Origin: Streptococcus cristatus
GTDB taxonomy: Bacteria; Bacillota; Bacilli; Lactobacillales; Streptococcaceae
DNA length: 64,000 bases
Direction of reading: 5' to 3'
Assembly: GCF_003943515.1 (NCBI RefSeq)
Contig: NZ_RJPT01000008.1
Location: 1 to 64,000, forward strand
Below the pieces are notes generated by a model. The model was not told where the DNA came from. It searched no databases and was given only the letters and a program-made list of their open reading frames with translations. Below are positions 7,752 to 18,008 of this stretch, in pieces. The position numbers and the translations under genes are program-made. Every line of letters begins with the position of its first letter. Positions within the stretch are counted from its first letter, which is position 1.

Positions 7752-10700
7752 TTAAGCCTCATCATCTTTGCGCTTGCGACCAAGAATCATGAATCCTAGG
7801 CTCGCAATAATAGCACTGGTCGTTGCTCCCACGATTGAAACTGGAGAAGTGCTACCTGTATTTGGTAAGGTCGCTTGTTTAGTCTTATCTCCTGCTGGAG
7901 TTGGAACAGCTGGCTTATCATTTGAAACAGGTCTGCTTTCAGGCTTCACTAGCTGATCCGTTTGAGCTTTATTAGCTGAATCAGTCTCTTGATCTGGCTT
8001 CACTTCTGGAGTCACTGGTGGAACTGGACTTGGCTGTGGTTGTGGCTTCGGAACTGGTTGCGGCTGCGGTGCTGGTTCCGGTTGCGGTGCTGGTTCCGGC
8101 TGCGGTGCTGGTTCCGGTTGCGGTGCTGGTTCCGGTTGCGGTGCTGGTTCCGGTTGCGGCTGCGGACTAGGAGCTTGCTTAGCTTCAAAGGTCCATTTAC
8201 CTACAAACTCTACATCGGACTTGTTGACAACGGCGCTAGCTGCATCATAGCCCTTGAAGGTCCATGTGCCGTCGTTCACACTATCTGTGTAAGTAGTTTG
8301 CGCTGGTTGCTGAGCGGAAACAGTATTGCCATTTTCATATGTTGCACTGTCGCTTGGAGTCAATGCGGCGATGGCTGCTGGAAGTTGTTTACCTGCCGTT
8401 GCGCTCTCGAAGCGATAAGTAGCTTGGTACTTGTTGGCTTCAAAGGCCCACTTACCTACAAACCCTACATTAGCCTTGTTGACAACGGCGCTAGCTGCGT
8501 CATAGCCCTTGAAGGTCCATGTGCCGTCGTTCACACTATCTGTGTAAGTGGTTTGTGATGGTTGTTGAGCGGAAACAGAAGCACCATTCACATATGTTGC
8601 ACTGTCGCTTGGAGTCAATGCGGCGATGGCTGCTGGAAGTTGCTTACCTGCTGTGGCGCTCTCGAAGCTGTAAGTAGCTTGGTACTTGTTGGCTTCAAAG
8701 GCCCACTTACCAACAAACTCTACATTGGCCTTGTTGACAACGGAGCTAGCTGCATCATAACCCTTGAAGGTCCATGTGCCGTCATTCACAGTATCTGTGT
8801 AAGTGGTTTGTGATGGTTGTTGAGCTGAAACAGAGGCACCATTCACATATATTGCACTGTCGCTTGGAGTCAATGCGGCGATGGCTGCTGGAAGAGCTTG
8901 ACCTGCTGTCTCACTCTCGAAGCGATAAGTAGCTTGATACTTATTGGCTTCAAAGGCCCACTTACCAACAAACTCTACATTGGCCTTGTTGACAACGGCG
9001 CTAGCTGCATCGTAACCCTTGAAGGTCCAGGTGCCGTCGTTCACAGTATCGGCGTAAGTGGTTTGGGATGGTTGCTGAGCGGAAACAGTATTGCCATTTT
9101 CATATGTTGCACTGTCGCTTGGAGTCAATGCGGCGATGGCTGCTGGAAGAGCCTTACCTGCTGTGGCGCTCTCGAAGCGGTAACTTGCTTGGTACTTATT
9201 CGCTTCAAAGGCCCATTTTCCTACAAACTCAACATTTGACTTGTTCACGACTGCATTAGCTGCGTCATAGCCCTTGAAGGTCCATGTACCATCGTTCACA
9301 GTATCTGTGTATGTGGTTTGGGATGGTTGTTGAGCTGAAACAGAGGCACCATTCACATATCTTACACTGTCACTTGGAGTCAATGCGGCGATCGCTGCTG
9401 GAAGTGCTTGACCTGCCGTCTCACTCTCGAAGCGATAAGTAGCTTGGTACTTATTAGCTTCAAAGGCCCATTTTCCTACAAACTCTACATCAGCCTTGTT
9501 AACAACGGCGCTAGCTGCATCATAGCCCTTGAAGGTCCAGGTGCCATCGTTCACAGTATCGGCGTAAGTGGTTTGTGATGGTTGTTGAGCGGAAACAGAG
9601 GCACCATTCACATATGTTGCACTGTCGCTTGGAGTCAATGCGGCGATGGCTGCTGGAAGTTGCTTACCTGCTGTGGCGCTCTCGAAGCGATAAGTAGCTT
9701 GATACTTGTTGGCTTCAAAGGCCCATTTTCCTACAAACTCTACATCAGCCTTGTTAACAACGGCGCTAGCTGCATCATAGCCCTTGAAGGTCCATGTGCC
9801 ATCGTTCACAGTATCGGCGTAAGTGGTTTGTGATGGTTGTTGAGCGGAAACAGAGGCACCATTCACATATGTTGCACTGTCGCTTGGAGTCAATGCGGCG
9901 ATGGCTGCTGGAAGTTGCTTACCTGCTGTGGCGCTCTCGAAGCGATAAGTAGCTTGATACTTGTTGGCTTCAAACTCCCATTTTCCTACAAACCCTACAT
10001 TAGCCTTGTTAACAACGGCGCTAGATGCGTCATAGCCCTTGAAGGTCCATGTGCCGTCGTTCACAGTATCGGCGTAAGTGGTTTGTGATGGTTGTTGAGC
10101 GGAAACAGAGGCACCATTCACATAAGTTGCACTATCGCTTGGAGTCAATGCTGCGATGGCTGCTGGAAGTTGCTTACCTGCCGTGGCGCTCTCGAAGCGA
10201 TAAGTAGCTTGATACTTGTTGGCTTCAAAGGCCCACTTACCTACAAACCCTACATTAGCCTTGTTGACAACGGCGCTAGATGCGTCATAGCCCTTGAAGG
10301 TCCATGTGCCGTCGTTCACAGTATCGGCGTAAGTGGTTTGTGACGGTTGTTGAGCGGAAACAGTATTGCCATTCACATAAGTTGCACTGTCACTTGGAAG
10401 CAGCGTTGCGATGGCTGCCGGAAGAGCTTTTCCTGCTGTTGCGCTCTCGAAGCGGTAAGTAGCTTGATACTTGTTGGCTTCAAAGGTCCATTTTCCTACA
10501 AATTCTACATTAGCCTTGTTGACAACGGCGCTAGCTGCATCATAGCCCTTGAAGGTCCATGTGCCGTCGTTCACAGTATCGGCGTAAGTGGTTTGTGACG
10601 GTTGTTGAGCGGAAACAGTATTGCCATTCACATAAGTTGCACTGTCACTTGGAAGCAGCGTTGCGATGGCTGCCGGAAGAGCTTTATCTGCCGTTGCGCT

Positions 10701-13700
10701 CTCGAAGCGGTAAGTAGCTTGATACTTGTTGGCTTCAAAGGTCCATTTTCCTACAAATTCTACATTAGCCTTGTTGACAACGGCGCTAGCTGCGTCGTAA
10801 CCCTTGAAGGTCCATGTGCCGTCGTTCACAGTATCGGCGTAAGTGGTTTGTGACGGTTGTTGAGCGGAAACAGTATTGCCATTTTCATATGTTGCACTGT
10901 CGCTTGGAGTCAATGCTGCGATGGCTGCCGGAAGAGCTTTTCCTGCTGTTGCGCTCTCGAAGCGGTAAGTAGCTTGATACTTGTTGGCTTCAAAGGTCCA
11001 TTTTCCTACAAATTCTACATTAGCCTTGTTGACAACGGCGCTAGCTGCGTCGTAACCCTTGAAGGTCCATGTGCCGCCGTTCACAGTATCGGCGTAAGTG
11101 GTTTGTGACGGTTGTTGAGCGGAAACAGTATTGCCATTTTCATATGTTGCACTGTCGCTTGGAAGCAGCGTTGCGATGGCTGCTGGAAGTTGCTTACCTG
11201 CCGTTGCGCTCTCGAAGCGGTAAGTAGCTTGATACTTGTTGGCTTCAAAGGTCCATTTTCCTACAAATTCTACATTAGCCTTGTTGACAACGGCGCTAGC
11301 TGCGTCATAGCCCTTGAAGGTCCATGTGCCGTCGTTCACTGTATCTGTGTAGGTCGCTTGCGCTGGTTGCTTAGCGGAAACAGTATTGCCATTTTCATAT
11401 GTTGCACTGTCGCTTGGAGTCAATGCTGCGATGGCTGCTGGAAGAGCTTTTCCTGCTGTTGCGCTCTCGAAGCGGTAAGTAGCTTGGTACTTGTTGGCTT
11501 CAAAGGCCCATTTACCTGTGAAAGTCAAATCAGCTTTTTTCACAATCTTACTTTTGGCATCATAACCAGCGAAAGTCCAGTTACCATCATTCACATCATC
11601 TTTGTAAGTCTTTGTTGTCGGATCTTCTGCAAAAACTCTCGTCCCATTGAAGTAAGTTGAGCCATCTTTTGGTGCTTTCTTCTGGATAAATTCAGGCAAA
11701 TCAACACCAGCCGTTTCGCTTTCAAAAGTATAGCTTACATGATGCGGTCTAGGCGTTGCTTCCCAGATACCTGTAAATGTCACGCGCTTTCCATTATATG
11801 TCGCATTCTTCTGATCGTAACCTTTGAAGGTCCAGACATAGTCTTTTTCTTCTTCAACTACTGATTCTTTAGCAGGTTGTTTGGCTACAATGGTGTCACC
11901 AACCTTATAAGAAGCCTCATCACTTGGCAACATTCCCAAAATACTTTGTGGCAATGGAACACCTGCTTTAGAAGATTTGAATACATATTCTGGATTTGGA
12001 GTAGGCACCCAGCTTCCAAGGAAAGTCTGTCTGCCTTTTGCTACAATGATTTTTTCTTTATCGTATCCTGCAAATGTCCAAGTTACCTTGTTTGCTTTGT
12101 CAATATAAGTCGTTTCACTTGGTTGCTCAGCATCTACTTCTGTAAGGAACAGACCGCCCATCTTATAATCAATTGAGTTTTTCGGAGTCAACTTGGTGAT
12201 ATGATCTGGTAATACGAAATCAGGATTAGTTGATTGGAACTGATAGTCTATACCATTTGGCGTAAAGCTCCAAGATCCTGTGATGGTCTTTACGTTCGTA
12301 CCTGCAATAGCTTTTCCGTACTTATCTGCATCAAAACCATGGAAGGTCCAAGTGCCTGTCGGAACAGTTACTGTAGATGTGTCAAGCTTGCTGGCATCTT
12401 TGTAATCGTCAGCTCGTGCAACGAAATCAGTGCCAGCTGGAAGCATATCGCGAATCTTGTTTGGAAGAGGATAAGCAGGAGTCGAGTTAGTAAATTTATA
12501 CTCTAATCTGTAGATCGTATCAGACTGATCAGTAGGAACAAAAATCCATTTTCCTTTGAAGAGGACGTCTCCGTTCTCTACTGTTTTCACGCGTGGAGAA
12601 ATAGTCGTATTATCATCCTCATAGTAGTCATCAAAGATCCAAGTTCCTCTGCCATCAGGATCCTCAATTCTTGTCTTAGACGGCATTTTAACGCTAGCTT
12701 TTTCACCCTTGACAAATTCTCTTGTGTCAGATATTAGCTCAAACAAAGTTGATGGTGGATAGAGCTCTTGACCAGAATCATCTTTTGAATCTGTATAAAA
12801 GTCATAGTAAACACTATGCCTGTTCGGTTCAAATTTCCAATGAACAGTGTAGGTAGAATCCTCATCGTCAGCTGGTTTCTCAACGTCCTCCTTTTGCTGA
12901 GGAATCTGCTGAGGAACCCATGTACCATCATTTTCAACATCGACGTATGAACTGAGATATTGAATAGCATTATAGACATTGTCAGAATAATCTGATGGAG
13001 AAGTCGTGATAGGAGCTGGAATTTGTGTCTTCAAATCATCAGGAATAGTCTTCCCTGGAGTATCACTCACAAAGTCAAAGGAAACTGTCTTATCTCTGTG
13101 TGGTGTGAAGGACCAAGAGCCGGTAAAGAGAACGGCATTTTTGTTGACTACCTTACTATCGGTATCATAACCTTCAAATTTCCAAGTTCCCTTGTTTACA
13201 AAGTCCATGTAGGTCGTCTTCAGGGGAGCTGTTGCAAGGACAGTATCGCCATTACTATAGTTTTTTCCAGTGCTTGGAATATAGGTCGTGATTTCCTCTG
13301 GGAGAGACAGGCTAGGGTCTTTGCTGACAAACTTATAGTTTTCTGGATAGGTTCCCGGTGTAAATGTCCAAGTACCTGTGAACTTGAGATTCCATCCATC
13401 GTGCTCCCAGTCGCTCACTGGTTTTTTATCAAAATCATAGCCCGAAAAGTTCCAAGTACCACCGTTAGCTGCATCATAGTAGGAATCATTCAGCGGTTTA
13501 ACAGACTGAACTATATCCTTGCCTTTCGGATATGTCTTCCTATCCATATATGTCCATTCACTTGGTGCATATACTGGCTTCAGATTATTGATCTCAGCAG
13601 GTAATGATTTGCCAGCCGTTCCACTGACAAACTCATAAGTCGGTTTCCGAGGAACTGGTTTAAATGTAAACGTCAATGGCATTGTAACTTTTGGCAATTC

Positions 13701-15272
13701 CCCATATGTAGCCGCACGTTCTAGTTCACGACTGAAGGTTAAATCTACGACATCTTCCTCGTAGGTCCAATTCCCTTCATGTTCTGCATCATAAAATGGT
13801 TTGTAGACGCCTTGAACTTCATCGTAGCGGTACAAAGCAGCTAGCGTATCCAGTATATCTTTAGGTAAATACTCATTGCGTTTATCAAACTGATTGAGAG
13901 AAAGCTTGTAATCGTATAGCTTGCTTTCTAGATCCTTTATCTCCTTAGGAAGAGGTAATCTATATTTGTCATAGTTTGAGGTCTTAGGACTACTTGGTAA
14001 CTTATAAAAATTCTCCCAATCTTGCTCGTTCACAGCCTTGTAGGATACAATGACATCCTCAAAGTATTTCCAAGTTCCTACGAACTCCACATCGCCATTG
14101 TTTGCCACTTTACTTGGAGCATCATAGCCAGTAAAAGCCCAATAACCTTTTCGGTTAGGAAATTCTTCTGAAGTATAAAAAACCCAGTGAAATTCTCCTG
14201 CTTTTACTACTTCACCTTCAGCAAATCTTCTTTTATCTTCTGGACTCCAGTTTGCAACATAAGGTGGCGGAGTTTTTCCAGGTGAACCATTAACTGCTCT
14301 ATAGGTAGCCTTGTATGGTGTTGGTGTATATTCCCACTTACCTGTGAAGAAAACATCATCTTTATCAATCACCTGACTATCATAGTCATAGCCCTTAAAG
14401 GTCCATCTACCACTTCCATCATTCTCTACATAAGTTGTTTCAGTTGGCTGGATGGCCTTTACTTTATCGCCCTTTTTGTAGATTTTTGTGTCTTCTGGCT
14501 TCAAGTAGTTCAGAGCAAGCGGAGTTGTTTTTCCTGGTGTAGCACTTTCAAACTCATAAAGTGCCGAACGAGGAGTTTTATCCTTGTCTGGGATGAACTT
14601 CGGATTTTTATCACGAAGACCTGAATTGACAAAAGTCACTAGATTGCGATAAACTTTATCAATTTCTTCTTGCTTTGTCGCAGTTTGAAGCACACCATCG
14701 GCAGCTGTCATTACACCATTCAAGATTTCTAGACTATCGTCTGTCTTACTTGAAAAGTCCTTGCTGCGCAAGTTTTTGAGGTAGTTCTCTAAAGTGCTCT
14801 TGTTTAGACTAGCATTTACTGATGCTGGTTGAGCAGTGGCTGCAGCTGGCTGGCTAGCGCCTGTAGCTGCCTGAGCATTTTTAAAAGCAGTCGAATCTGT
14901 CGCTTCTTGACTTGTCTCTGTCGCAGCAGGTGCAGCAGATTTCAATGAACCTTGATTATCCCCTTGCCTTTCTGTCTGTGCTGGCGCAGGAGCTGTTGTT
15001 GAGGCAGCCTCTTTGCTTTCTACTTGCACTGGTGCAGAAGGCGTTACTGAGACAGTCTCTTGAGTTTCTGTTTTCGCTGGTTCAGAAGTTCCCACCGAGA
15101 CTTGATTTTCTGACTTATTTTCCGCTTGAGCTGTAGCCACAAGCTCATCTGCATGGGCAACTTGACCCGCTCCAATCGCTGCGGGTGCAAACAAAAATCC
15201 AATCGCAAGTGATACAGTCGCAACTGATAATTTGCGGATTGAATACTTTATCTTTCTATCCTGAAAAAACAT
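7752..15272 (-). CDS. LPXTG cell-wall protein with tandem SHIRT repeats
   Basis: A 2506-residue surface protein. Residues 1-42 are a YSIRK-type signal peptide (KYSIRKLSVATVSL). Next come an Ala/Thr/Gln-rich stretch to about 150 and a short helical part. About eleven diverged SHIRT-like units follow, to residue 1261. Then thirteen near-identical 85-residue units run from 1262 to 2366, each with YQATYRFESATAG, LPAAIA, GTWTFKGYDA and a closing FVGKW. A Pro/Gln/Glu-rich wall-spanning segment (PQPEPA repeats) precedes the sortase motif LPNTG at 2469, a membrane helix and a basic tail. SHIRT repeats act as rigid projecting stalks in related streptococcal adhesins. No separate N-terminal ligand domain is obvious, so the diverged units may carry any binding function. 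It has its own promoter and terminator. Confidence 0.93.
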   Translation of the reverse strand: MFFQDRKIKYSIRKLSVATVSLAIGFLFAPAAIGAGQVAHADELVATAQAENKSENQVSVGTSEPAKTETQETVSVTPSAPVQVESKEAASTTAPAPAQTERQGDNQGSLKSAAPAATETSQEATDSTAFKNAQAATGASQPAAATAQPASVNASLNKSTLENYLKNLRSKDFSSKTDDSLEILNGVMTAADGVLQTATKQEEIDKVYRNLVTFVNSGLRDKNPKFIPDKDKTPRSALYEFESATPGKTTPLALNYLKPEDTKIYKKGDKVKAIQPTETTYVENDGSGRWTFKGYDYDSQVIDKDDVFFTGKWEYTPTPYKATYRAVNGSPGKTPPPYVANWSPEDKRRFAEGEVVKAGEFHWVFYTSEEFPNRKGYWAFTGYDAPSKVANNGDVEFVGTWKYFEDVIVSYKAVNEQDWENFYKLPSSPKTSNYDKYRLPLPKEIKDLESKLYDYKLSLNQFDKRNEYLPKDILDTLAALYRYDEVQGVYKPFYDAEHEGNWTYEEDVVDLTFSRELERAATYGELPKVTMPLTFTFKPVPRKPTYEFVSGTAGKSLPAEINNLKPVYAPSEWTYMDRKTYPKGKDIVQSVKPLNDSYYDAANGGTWNFSGYDFDKKPVSDWEHDGWNLKFTGTWTFTPGTYPENYKFVSKDPSLSLPEEITTYIPSTGKNYSNGDTVLATAPLKTTYMDFVNKGTWKFEGYDTDSKVVNKNAVLFTGSWSFTPHRDKTVSFDFVSDTPGKTIPDDLKTQIPAPITTSPSDYSDNVYNAIQYLSSYVDVENDGTWVPQQIPQQKEDVEKPADDEDSTYTVHWKFEPNRHSVYYDFYTDSKDDSGQELYPPSTLFELISDTREFVKGEKASVKMPSKTRIEDPDGRGTWIFDDYYEDDNTTISPRVKTVENGDVLFKGKWIFVPTDQSDTIYRLEYKFTNSTPAYPLPNKIRDMLPAGTDFVARADDYKDASKLDTSTVTVPTGTWTFHGFDADKYGKAIAGTNVKTITGSWSFTPNGIDYQFQSTNPDFVLPDHITKLTPKNSIDYKMGGLFLTEVDAEQPSETTYIDKANKVTWTFAGYDKEKIIVAKGRQTFLGSWVPTPNPEYVFKSSKAGVPLPQSILGMLPSDEASYKVGDTIVAKQPAKESVVEEEKDYVWTFKGYDQKNATYNGKRVTFTGIWEATPRPHHVSYTFESETAGVDLPEFIQKKAPKDGSTYFNGTRVFAEDPTTKTYKDDVNDGNWTFAGYDAKSKIVKKADLTFTGKWAFEANKYQATYRFESATAGKALPAAIAALTPSDSATYENGNTVSAKQPAQATYTDTVNDGTWTFKGYDAASAVVNKANVEFVGKWTFEANKYQATYRFESATAGKQLPAAIATLLPSDSATYENGNTVSAQQPSQTTYADTVNGGTWTFKGYDAASAVVNKANVEFVGKWTFEANKYQATYRFESATAGKALPAAIAALTPSDSATYENGNTVSAQQPSQTTYADTVNDGTWTFKGYDAASAVVNKANVEFVGKWTFEANKYQATYRFESATADKALPAAIATLLPSDSATYVNGNTVSAQQPSQTTYADTVNDGTWTFKGYDAASAVVNKANVEFVGKWTFEANKYQATYRFESATAGKALPAAIATLLPSDSATYVNGNTVSAQQPSQTTYADTVNDGTWTFKGYDASSAVVNKANVGFVGKWAFEANKYQATYRFESATAGKQLPAAIAALTPSDSATYVNGASVSAQQPSQTTYADTVNDGTWTFKGYDASSAVVNKANVGFVGKWEFEANKYQATYRFESATAGKQLPAAIAALTPSDSATYVNGASVSAQQPSQTTYADTVNDGTWTFKGYDAASAVVNKADVEFVGKWAFEANKYQATYRFESATAGKQLPAAIAALTPSDSATYVNGASVSAQQPSQTTYADTVNDGTWTFKGYDAASAVVNKADVEFVGKWAFEANKYQATYRFESETAGQALPAAIAALTPSDSVRYVNGASVSAQQPSQTTYTDTVNDGTWTFKGYDAANAVVNKSNVEFVGKWAFEANKYQASYRFESATAGKALPAAIAALTPSDSATYENGNTVSAQQPSQTTYADTVNDGTWTFKGYDAASAVVNKANVEFVGKWAFEANKYQATYRFESETAGQALPAAIAALTPSDSAIYVNGASVSAQQPSQTTYTDTVNDGTWTFKGYDAASSVVNKANVEFVGKWAFEANKYQATYSFESATAGKQLPAAIAALTPSDSATYVNGASVSAQQPSQTTYTDSVNDGTWTFKGYDAASAVVNKANVGFVGKWAFEANKYQATYRFESATAGKQLPAAIAALTPSDSATYENGNTVSAQQPAQTTYTDSVNDGTWTFKGYDAASAVVNKSDVEFVGKWTFEAKQAPSPQPQPEPAPQPEPAPQPEPAPQPEPAPQPEPAPQPQPVPKPQPQPSPVPPVTPEVKPDQETDSANKAQTDQLVKPESRPVSNDKPAVPTPAGDKTKQATLPNTGSTSPVSIVGATTSAIIASLGFMILGRKRKDDEA
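8028..8172 (-). repeat. Proline-rich wall-spanning repeat (18-bp unit)
   Basis: Five in-frame copies of an 18-bp unit encoding PQPEPA, within a longer Pro/Gln stretch of the surface protein. It is likely the peptidoglycan-spanning segment and a likely site of slipped-strand length change. Confidence 0.85.
8175..11489 (-). repeat. Thirteen tandem 255-bp SHIRT repeats
   Basis: The array is exactly 13 x 255 bp, in frame, inside the surface-protein gene. Units differ at a few positions that are shuffled between copies: AALTP or ATLLP, ENGNT or VNGAS, ANVEF, ADVEF or ANVGF. Such mosaicism is what recombination between copies would leave. Copy number probably varies between isolates. Confidence 0.95.
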
Positions 15273-15277
15273 CTTTT

Positions 15278-15308
15278 CCTCCTTTTAGCTTTTTCGATAA
15301 CTATTATA
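15278..15308 (-). promoter_or_regulatory. Promoter and ribosome site of the surface-protein gene
   Basis: Minus strand: extended -10 TGCTATAAT (TATAAT at 15303-15308) with no good -35, and AAAAGGAGG at about 15278-15285, six bases before the ATG. Confidence 0.6.
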
Positions 15309-15441
15309 GCATAAAGAAGAGGAATTGCATATATTTTGAATTATTATTTAAGGGTTTATGATTACTTATAGGATAGGAAATTTACCCTATATAAATATAG
15401 GTGTTCGCCTGTTTTTTCAGTATAAATTATCTCATCCAAAC

Positions 15442-15500
15442 AAAAAAGATTGAAAAAGATAGCTAGGCTATACTTCTTCAATCTTCTTGATTTTTTCTAT
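15442..15500 (-). terminator. Terminator of the phosphatase gene
   Basis: On the minus strand AAGATTGAAGAAG pairs with CTTTTTCAATCTT across a 14-base loop and is followed by TTTTTTG. Confidence 0.65.
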
Positions 15501-15560
15501 CAGCAGGGAATATTCAAGACGCTGGTAAGTTACACTATTTGGGCATTTGTAGACAGCTTC

Positions 15561-16289
15561 TCAGTCCTCTGCTGCAAAATCATCATTTCTAATCGCATAG
15601 TGCTCTATGATGCCATTCTCACCGAAAAGAATACCGTGGAGGACTCCGCCATAAACAGCTCCGCCATCCATGCCAATCTTGCCATCCTCAGTCATCCATA
15701 GTTGATCTGTTCCTGGCGCCTCATGCAAGAGGTAAAATGTCGGTGTATGACCAAAGACGATCCTTTTGCCAGTCTGATTGCTGCCTTCATGAAAAGGCGC
15801 GCGAATCCAAACCTTTTGATAATCACTGGTCTCTCGCCAGTCTTTCAGCTCCAAATCAAGACCAGCATGGACAAAAATGTAATGCTCCGTCTCCAACAGG
15901 AAAGGCAGCTGACGAATAAAGTCGACTAAATCGGCCGCCTCCGTCTTGACACCTTCCACGTCTGCTACTCCATCTACAGGAGCATTGAGAGGCCTGCCTA
16001 AAAGCGAATTAATGGTCGTATCTCCGCCATTGCGTCGGTAGTGGTCATAAGACTTTTCAGGATTGTCCAGCCAGGTCAGAAACATATACTCATGATTGCC
16101 AGAAAGACAGATAGCTCCTTTCTGCTCCACTAAATCCTTGACCCGCTCCAAAACTGCTCGGCTGTCCTCGCCACGATCGATCAAGTCGCCTAGAAAGACT
16201 AGTTGGCTGCAACCGTCCCAATGCTGGAGCAGCTCATCAAGCATACCAGCCTTGCCATGGACATCACCGATTGCAAAATATTTTGTCAT
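15561..16289 (-). CDS. Serine/threonine-type metallophosphatase
   Basis: A 242-residue calcineurin-like phosphoesterase. The dimetal motifs GDVHG (near residue 8), GDLIDRG (near 35) and GNHE (near 65) are all present, with histidines at FVHAGLD and VFGHTPT. This is the phage-lambda/PrpA-like protein phosphatase group. Substrate is unknown; candidates are phosphoproteins or small phosphate esters. The start is taken at the ATG 16289, with GAAAGTGG upstream, rather than an in-frame GTG nine bases earlier. It sits alone between the surface-protein gene and recN. Confidence 0.82.
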   Translation of the reverse strand: MTKYFAIGDVHGKAGMLDELLQHWDGCSQLVFLGDLIDRGEDSRAVLERVKDLVEQKGAICLSGNHEYMFLTWLDNPEKSYDHYRRNGGDTTINSLLGRPLNAPVDGVADVEGVKTEAADLVDFIRQLPFLLETEHYIFVHAGLDLELKDWRETSDYQKVWIRAPFHEGSNQTGKRIVFGHTPTFYLLHEAPGTDQLWMTEDGKIGMDGGAVYGGVLHGILFGENGIIEHYAIRNDDFAAED

Positions 16290-16341
16290 AGTCGCCACTT
16301 TCTAAAGGAGACTGAAACACTTGTGTCTCAGCCTCGCTTGT

Positions 16342-18000
16342 TTATTTTTTTAATAATTCTCTAGCCTGCGTCAAAGCAGCCTCCGTCACATCTTCGCCAG
16401 CCAGCATCTTAGCAACTTCCTGAACACGCTCGTCAGCCGTCAGCAGGCGCACCGTTGAGACAGTCGAATTCTCATCCGAAATCTTCTCAATAAAGAACTG
16501 ATAATCGGCAATAGCAATGACCTGCGGAAGATGGGAAATAGCCAAGACTTGACCGTTGGAGCCAATCTTGTGAATCTTCTGAGCAATAGCCTGGGCCACT
16601 CGGCCAGAAACGCCCGTATCCACTTCGTCAAAGACAATGCTGGTCTTACCTTCCTTACGAGAAAAGGCAGACTTGATAGCCAACATGAGACGGGAGAGTT
16701 CCCCGCCAGACGCAACTTTCACCAAAGGTTTGAAATCCTCGCCCGGATTTGCTGAGATGTAAAACTCTACTTGTTCATTGCCTTCACGGTTGAACTTGCC
16801 CTTACTGAACTGCACTTTAAAGCGCGCCTTTTCCATGTAGAGGTCTTGCAGCTCTTGCTTGATTTCCGCTTCCAGCTGGGTTGCTAGGCCGTGACGAGCC
16901 TGACTCAGCTCCTTGGCCAGCTCTACCAGCTCTCTCTCCAAGGCTTTCAGCTCTCGGTCCATATCCTCTGAGGACAAGTTGCTGCCAGTTAAAAGGCTGT
17001 ATTCTTTGGAAATCTGCGCAAAGTATACCAGCACATCATCTACTTGGCCACCGTATTTACGTGTGATGCTGTTAATCAAATCTAAGCGACCCTCCACTTG
17101 CAACAGTCGATCTCCGTCAAAGTCCAGTCCATCTAGAATGTCTTCTAGGCGCTTGCTGACATCCTCTAAAACATAATAAGTCTCTGACAAGCTGCCTGAA
17201 AGATCCTTGTAGGCTGGATCGTAATCCTCGATAGACTCAAGGTCATTCATAGCTGAGCGGACATTGGCCAGACTGGAAAATTCTTCATTATCCAGCATAG
17301 TATAGGCATTGGTCAGCGTATCGGCAATGAGCTTGTGGTTGAGCAAGCGGTCTCGTTCCTGATGCAGGGCAGTATCTTCTCCGCTTTTGAGGGCTGCGCT
17401 CTCAATCTCCGCCATCTGAAATTCCAGCATCTCAATCCTGGCCTTATGCTCCTGCTGGTTTTTCTGCAGAGTCAGGACTTGCTTGCGCAGGCTTCGATAG
17501 CGGTCAAAGGTTTCCTGATAGCGGCCTTTGAGATGCAAAAAGTCTGCTGAGCCAAACTCATCTAGCATGGCGATATGAAGCTGGGGTCTCATCAGCTCTT
17601 CCTGATCATGCTGACCATGGATATCTACCAAATGCTGGCCGACAGCCTTTAGAACAGACAAATTAACCATCTGGCCATTGATACGGCTGACACTGCGGCC
17701 GTTTTGCAGAATTTCCCGACGGATAATCAGCTCATCGGTCAGCTCCCAGCCCTGCTCCTCAAAAATCTCTCGCAAAGCTCGGCTATTTTCCAGCGAAAAA
17801 AGTCCCTCTATCTCAGCCTTGGGCGCTCCGTGACGAATAACATCTGTCGTAGCACGGCTGCCCAACATCATGTTCATGGCGTCAATAATAATAGACTTAC
17901 CGGCTCCGGTTTCCCCGGTCAAAACCGTCATACCTTGCTCAAAATTAAGGGAAATCTCCTCAATAATGGCAAAATTTTTAATCGAAATTTCTAATAACAT
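16342..18000 (-). CDS. recN: DNA repair ATPase RecN
   Basis: A 552-residue SMC-like protein acting early in double-strand break repair. The Walker A GETGAGKS lies near residue 30. A coiled-coil middle follows, then the ABC signature VASGGELSRLMLAIK and Walker B TSIVFDEVDTGVSG in the C-terminal half. The start is placed at ATG 18000 behind AGGAAAG, which gives the usual length. A longer frame from TTG adds five residues and lacks a ribosome site. It is the last gene of the xseA-xseB-ispA-tlyA-argR-recN operon, eight bases after argR. Confidence 0.96.
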   Translation of the reverse strand: MLLEISIKNFAIIEEISLNFEQGMTVLTGETGAGKSIIIDAMNMMLGSRATTDVIRHGAPKAEIEGLFSLENSRALREIFEEQGWELTDELIIRREILQNGRSVSRINGQMVNLSVLKAVGQHLVDIHGQHDQEELMRPQLHIAMLDEFGSADFLHLKGRYQETFDRYRSLRKQVLTLQKNQQEHKARIEMLEFQMAEIESAALKSGEDTALHQERDRLLNHKLIADTLTNAYTMLDNEEFSSLANVRSAMNDLESIEDYDPAYKDLSGSLSETYYVLEDVSKRLEDILDGLDFDGDRLLQVEGRLDLINSITRKYGGQVDDVLVYFAQISKEYSLLTGSNLSSEDMDRELKALERELVELAKELSQARHGLATQLEAEIKQELQDLYMEKARFKVQFSKGKFNREGNEQVEFYISANPGEDFKPLVKVASGGELSRLMLAIKSAFSRKEGKTSIVFDEVDTGVSGRVAQAIAQKIHKIGSNGQVLAISHLPQVIAIADYQFFIEKISDENSTVSTVRLLTADERVQEVAKMLAGEDVTEAALTQARELLKK

Positions 18001-18008
18001 AGACTTTC

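Noticed and set aside
8175-11489. CRISPR-like regular repeat spacing
   Set aside because: The 255-bp units are coding and contiguous, with no spacers.
7989-11660. Series of ~83-codon plus-strand frames at 255-bp intervals
   Set aside because: They are the antisense image of the SHIRT repeats, recur only because the repeat does, lack ribosome sites and encode Cys/Trp-rich improbable proteins.
16289-16336. recN terminator
   Set aside because: CTGAGACA/TGTTTCAG forms a stem after recN, but the T-tract is poor and it overlaps the next gene's start region, so it is not listed as a terminator.
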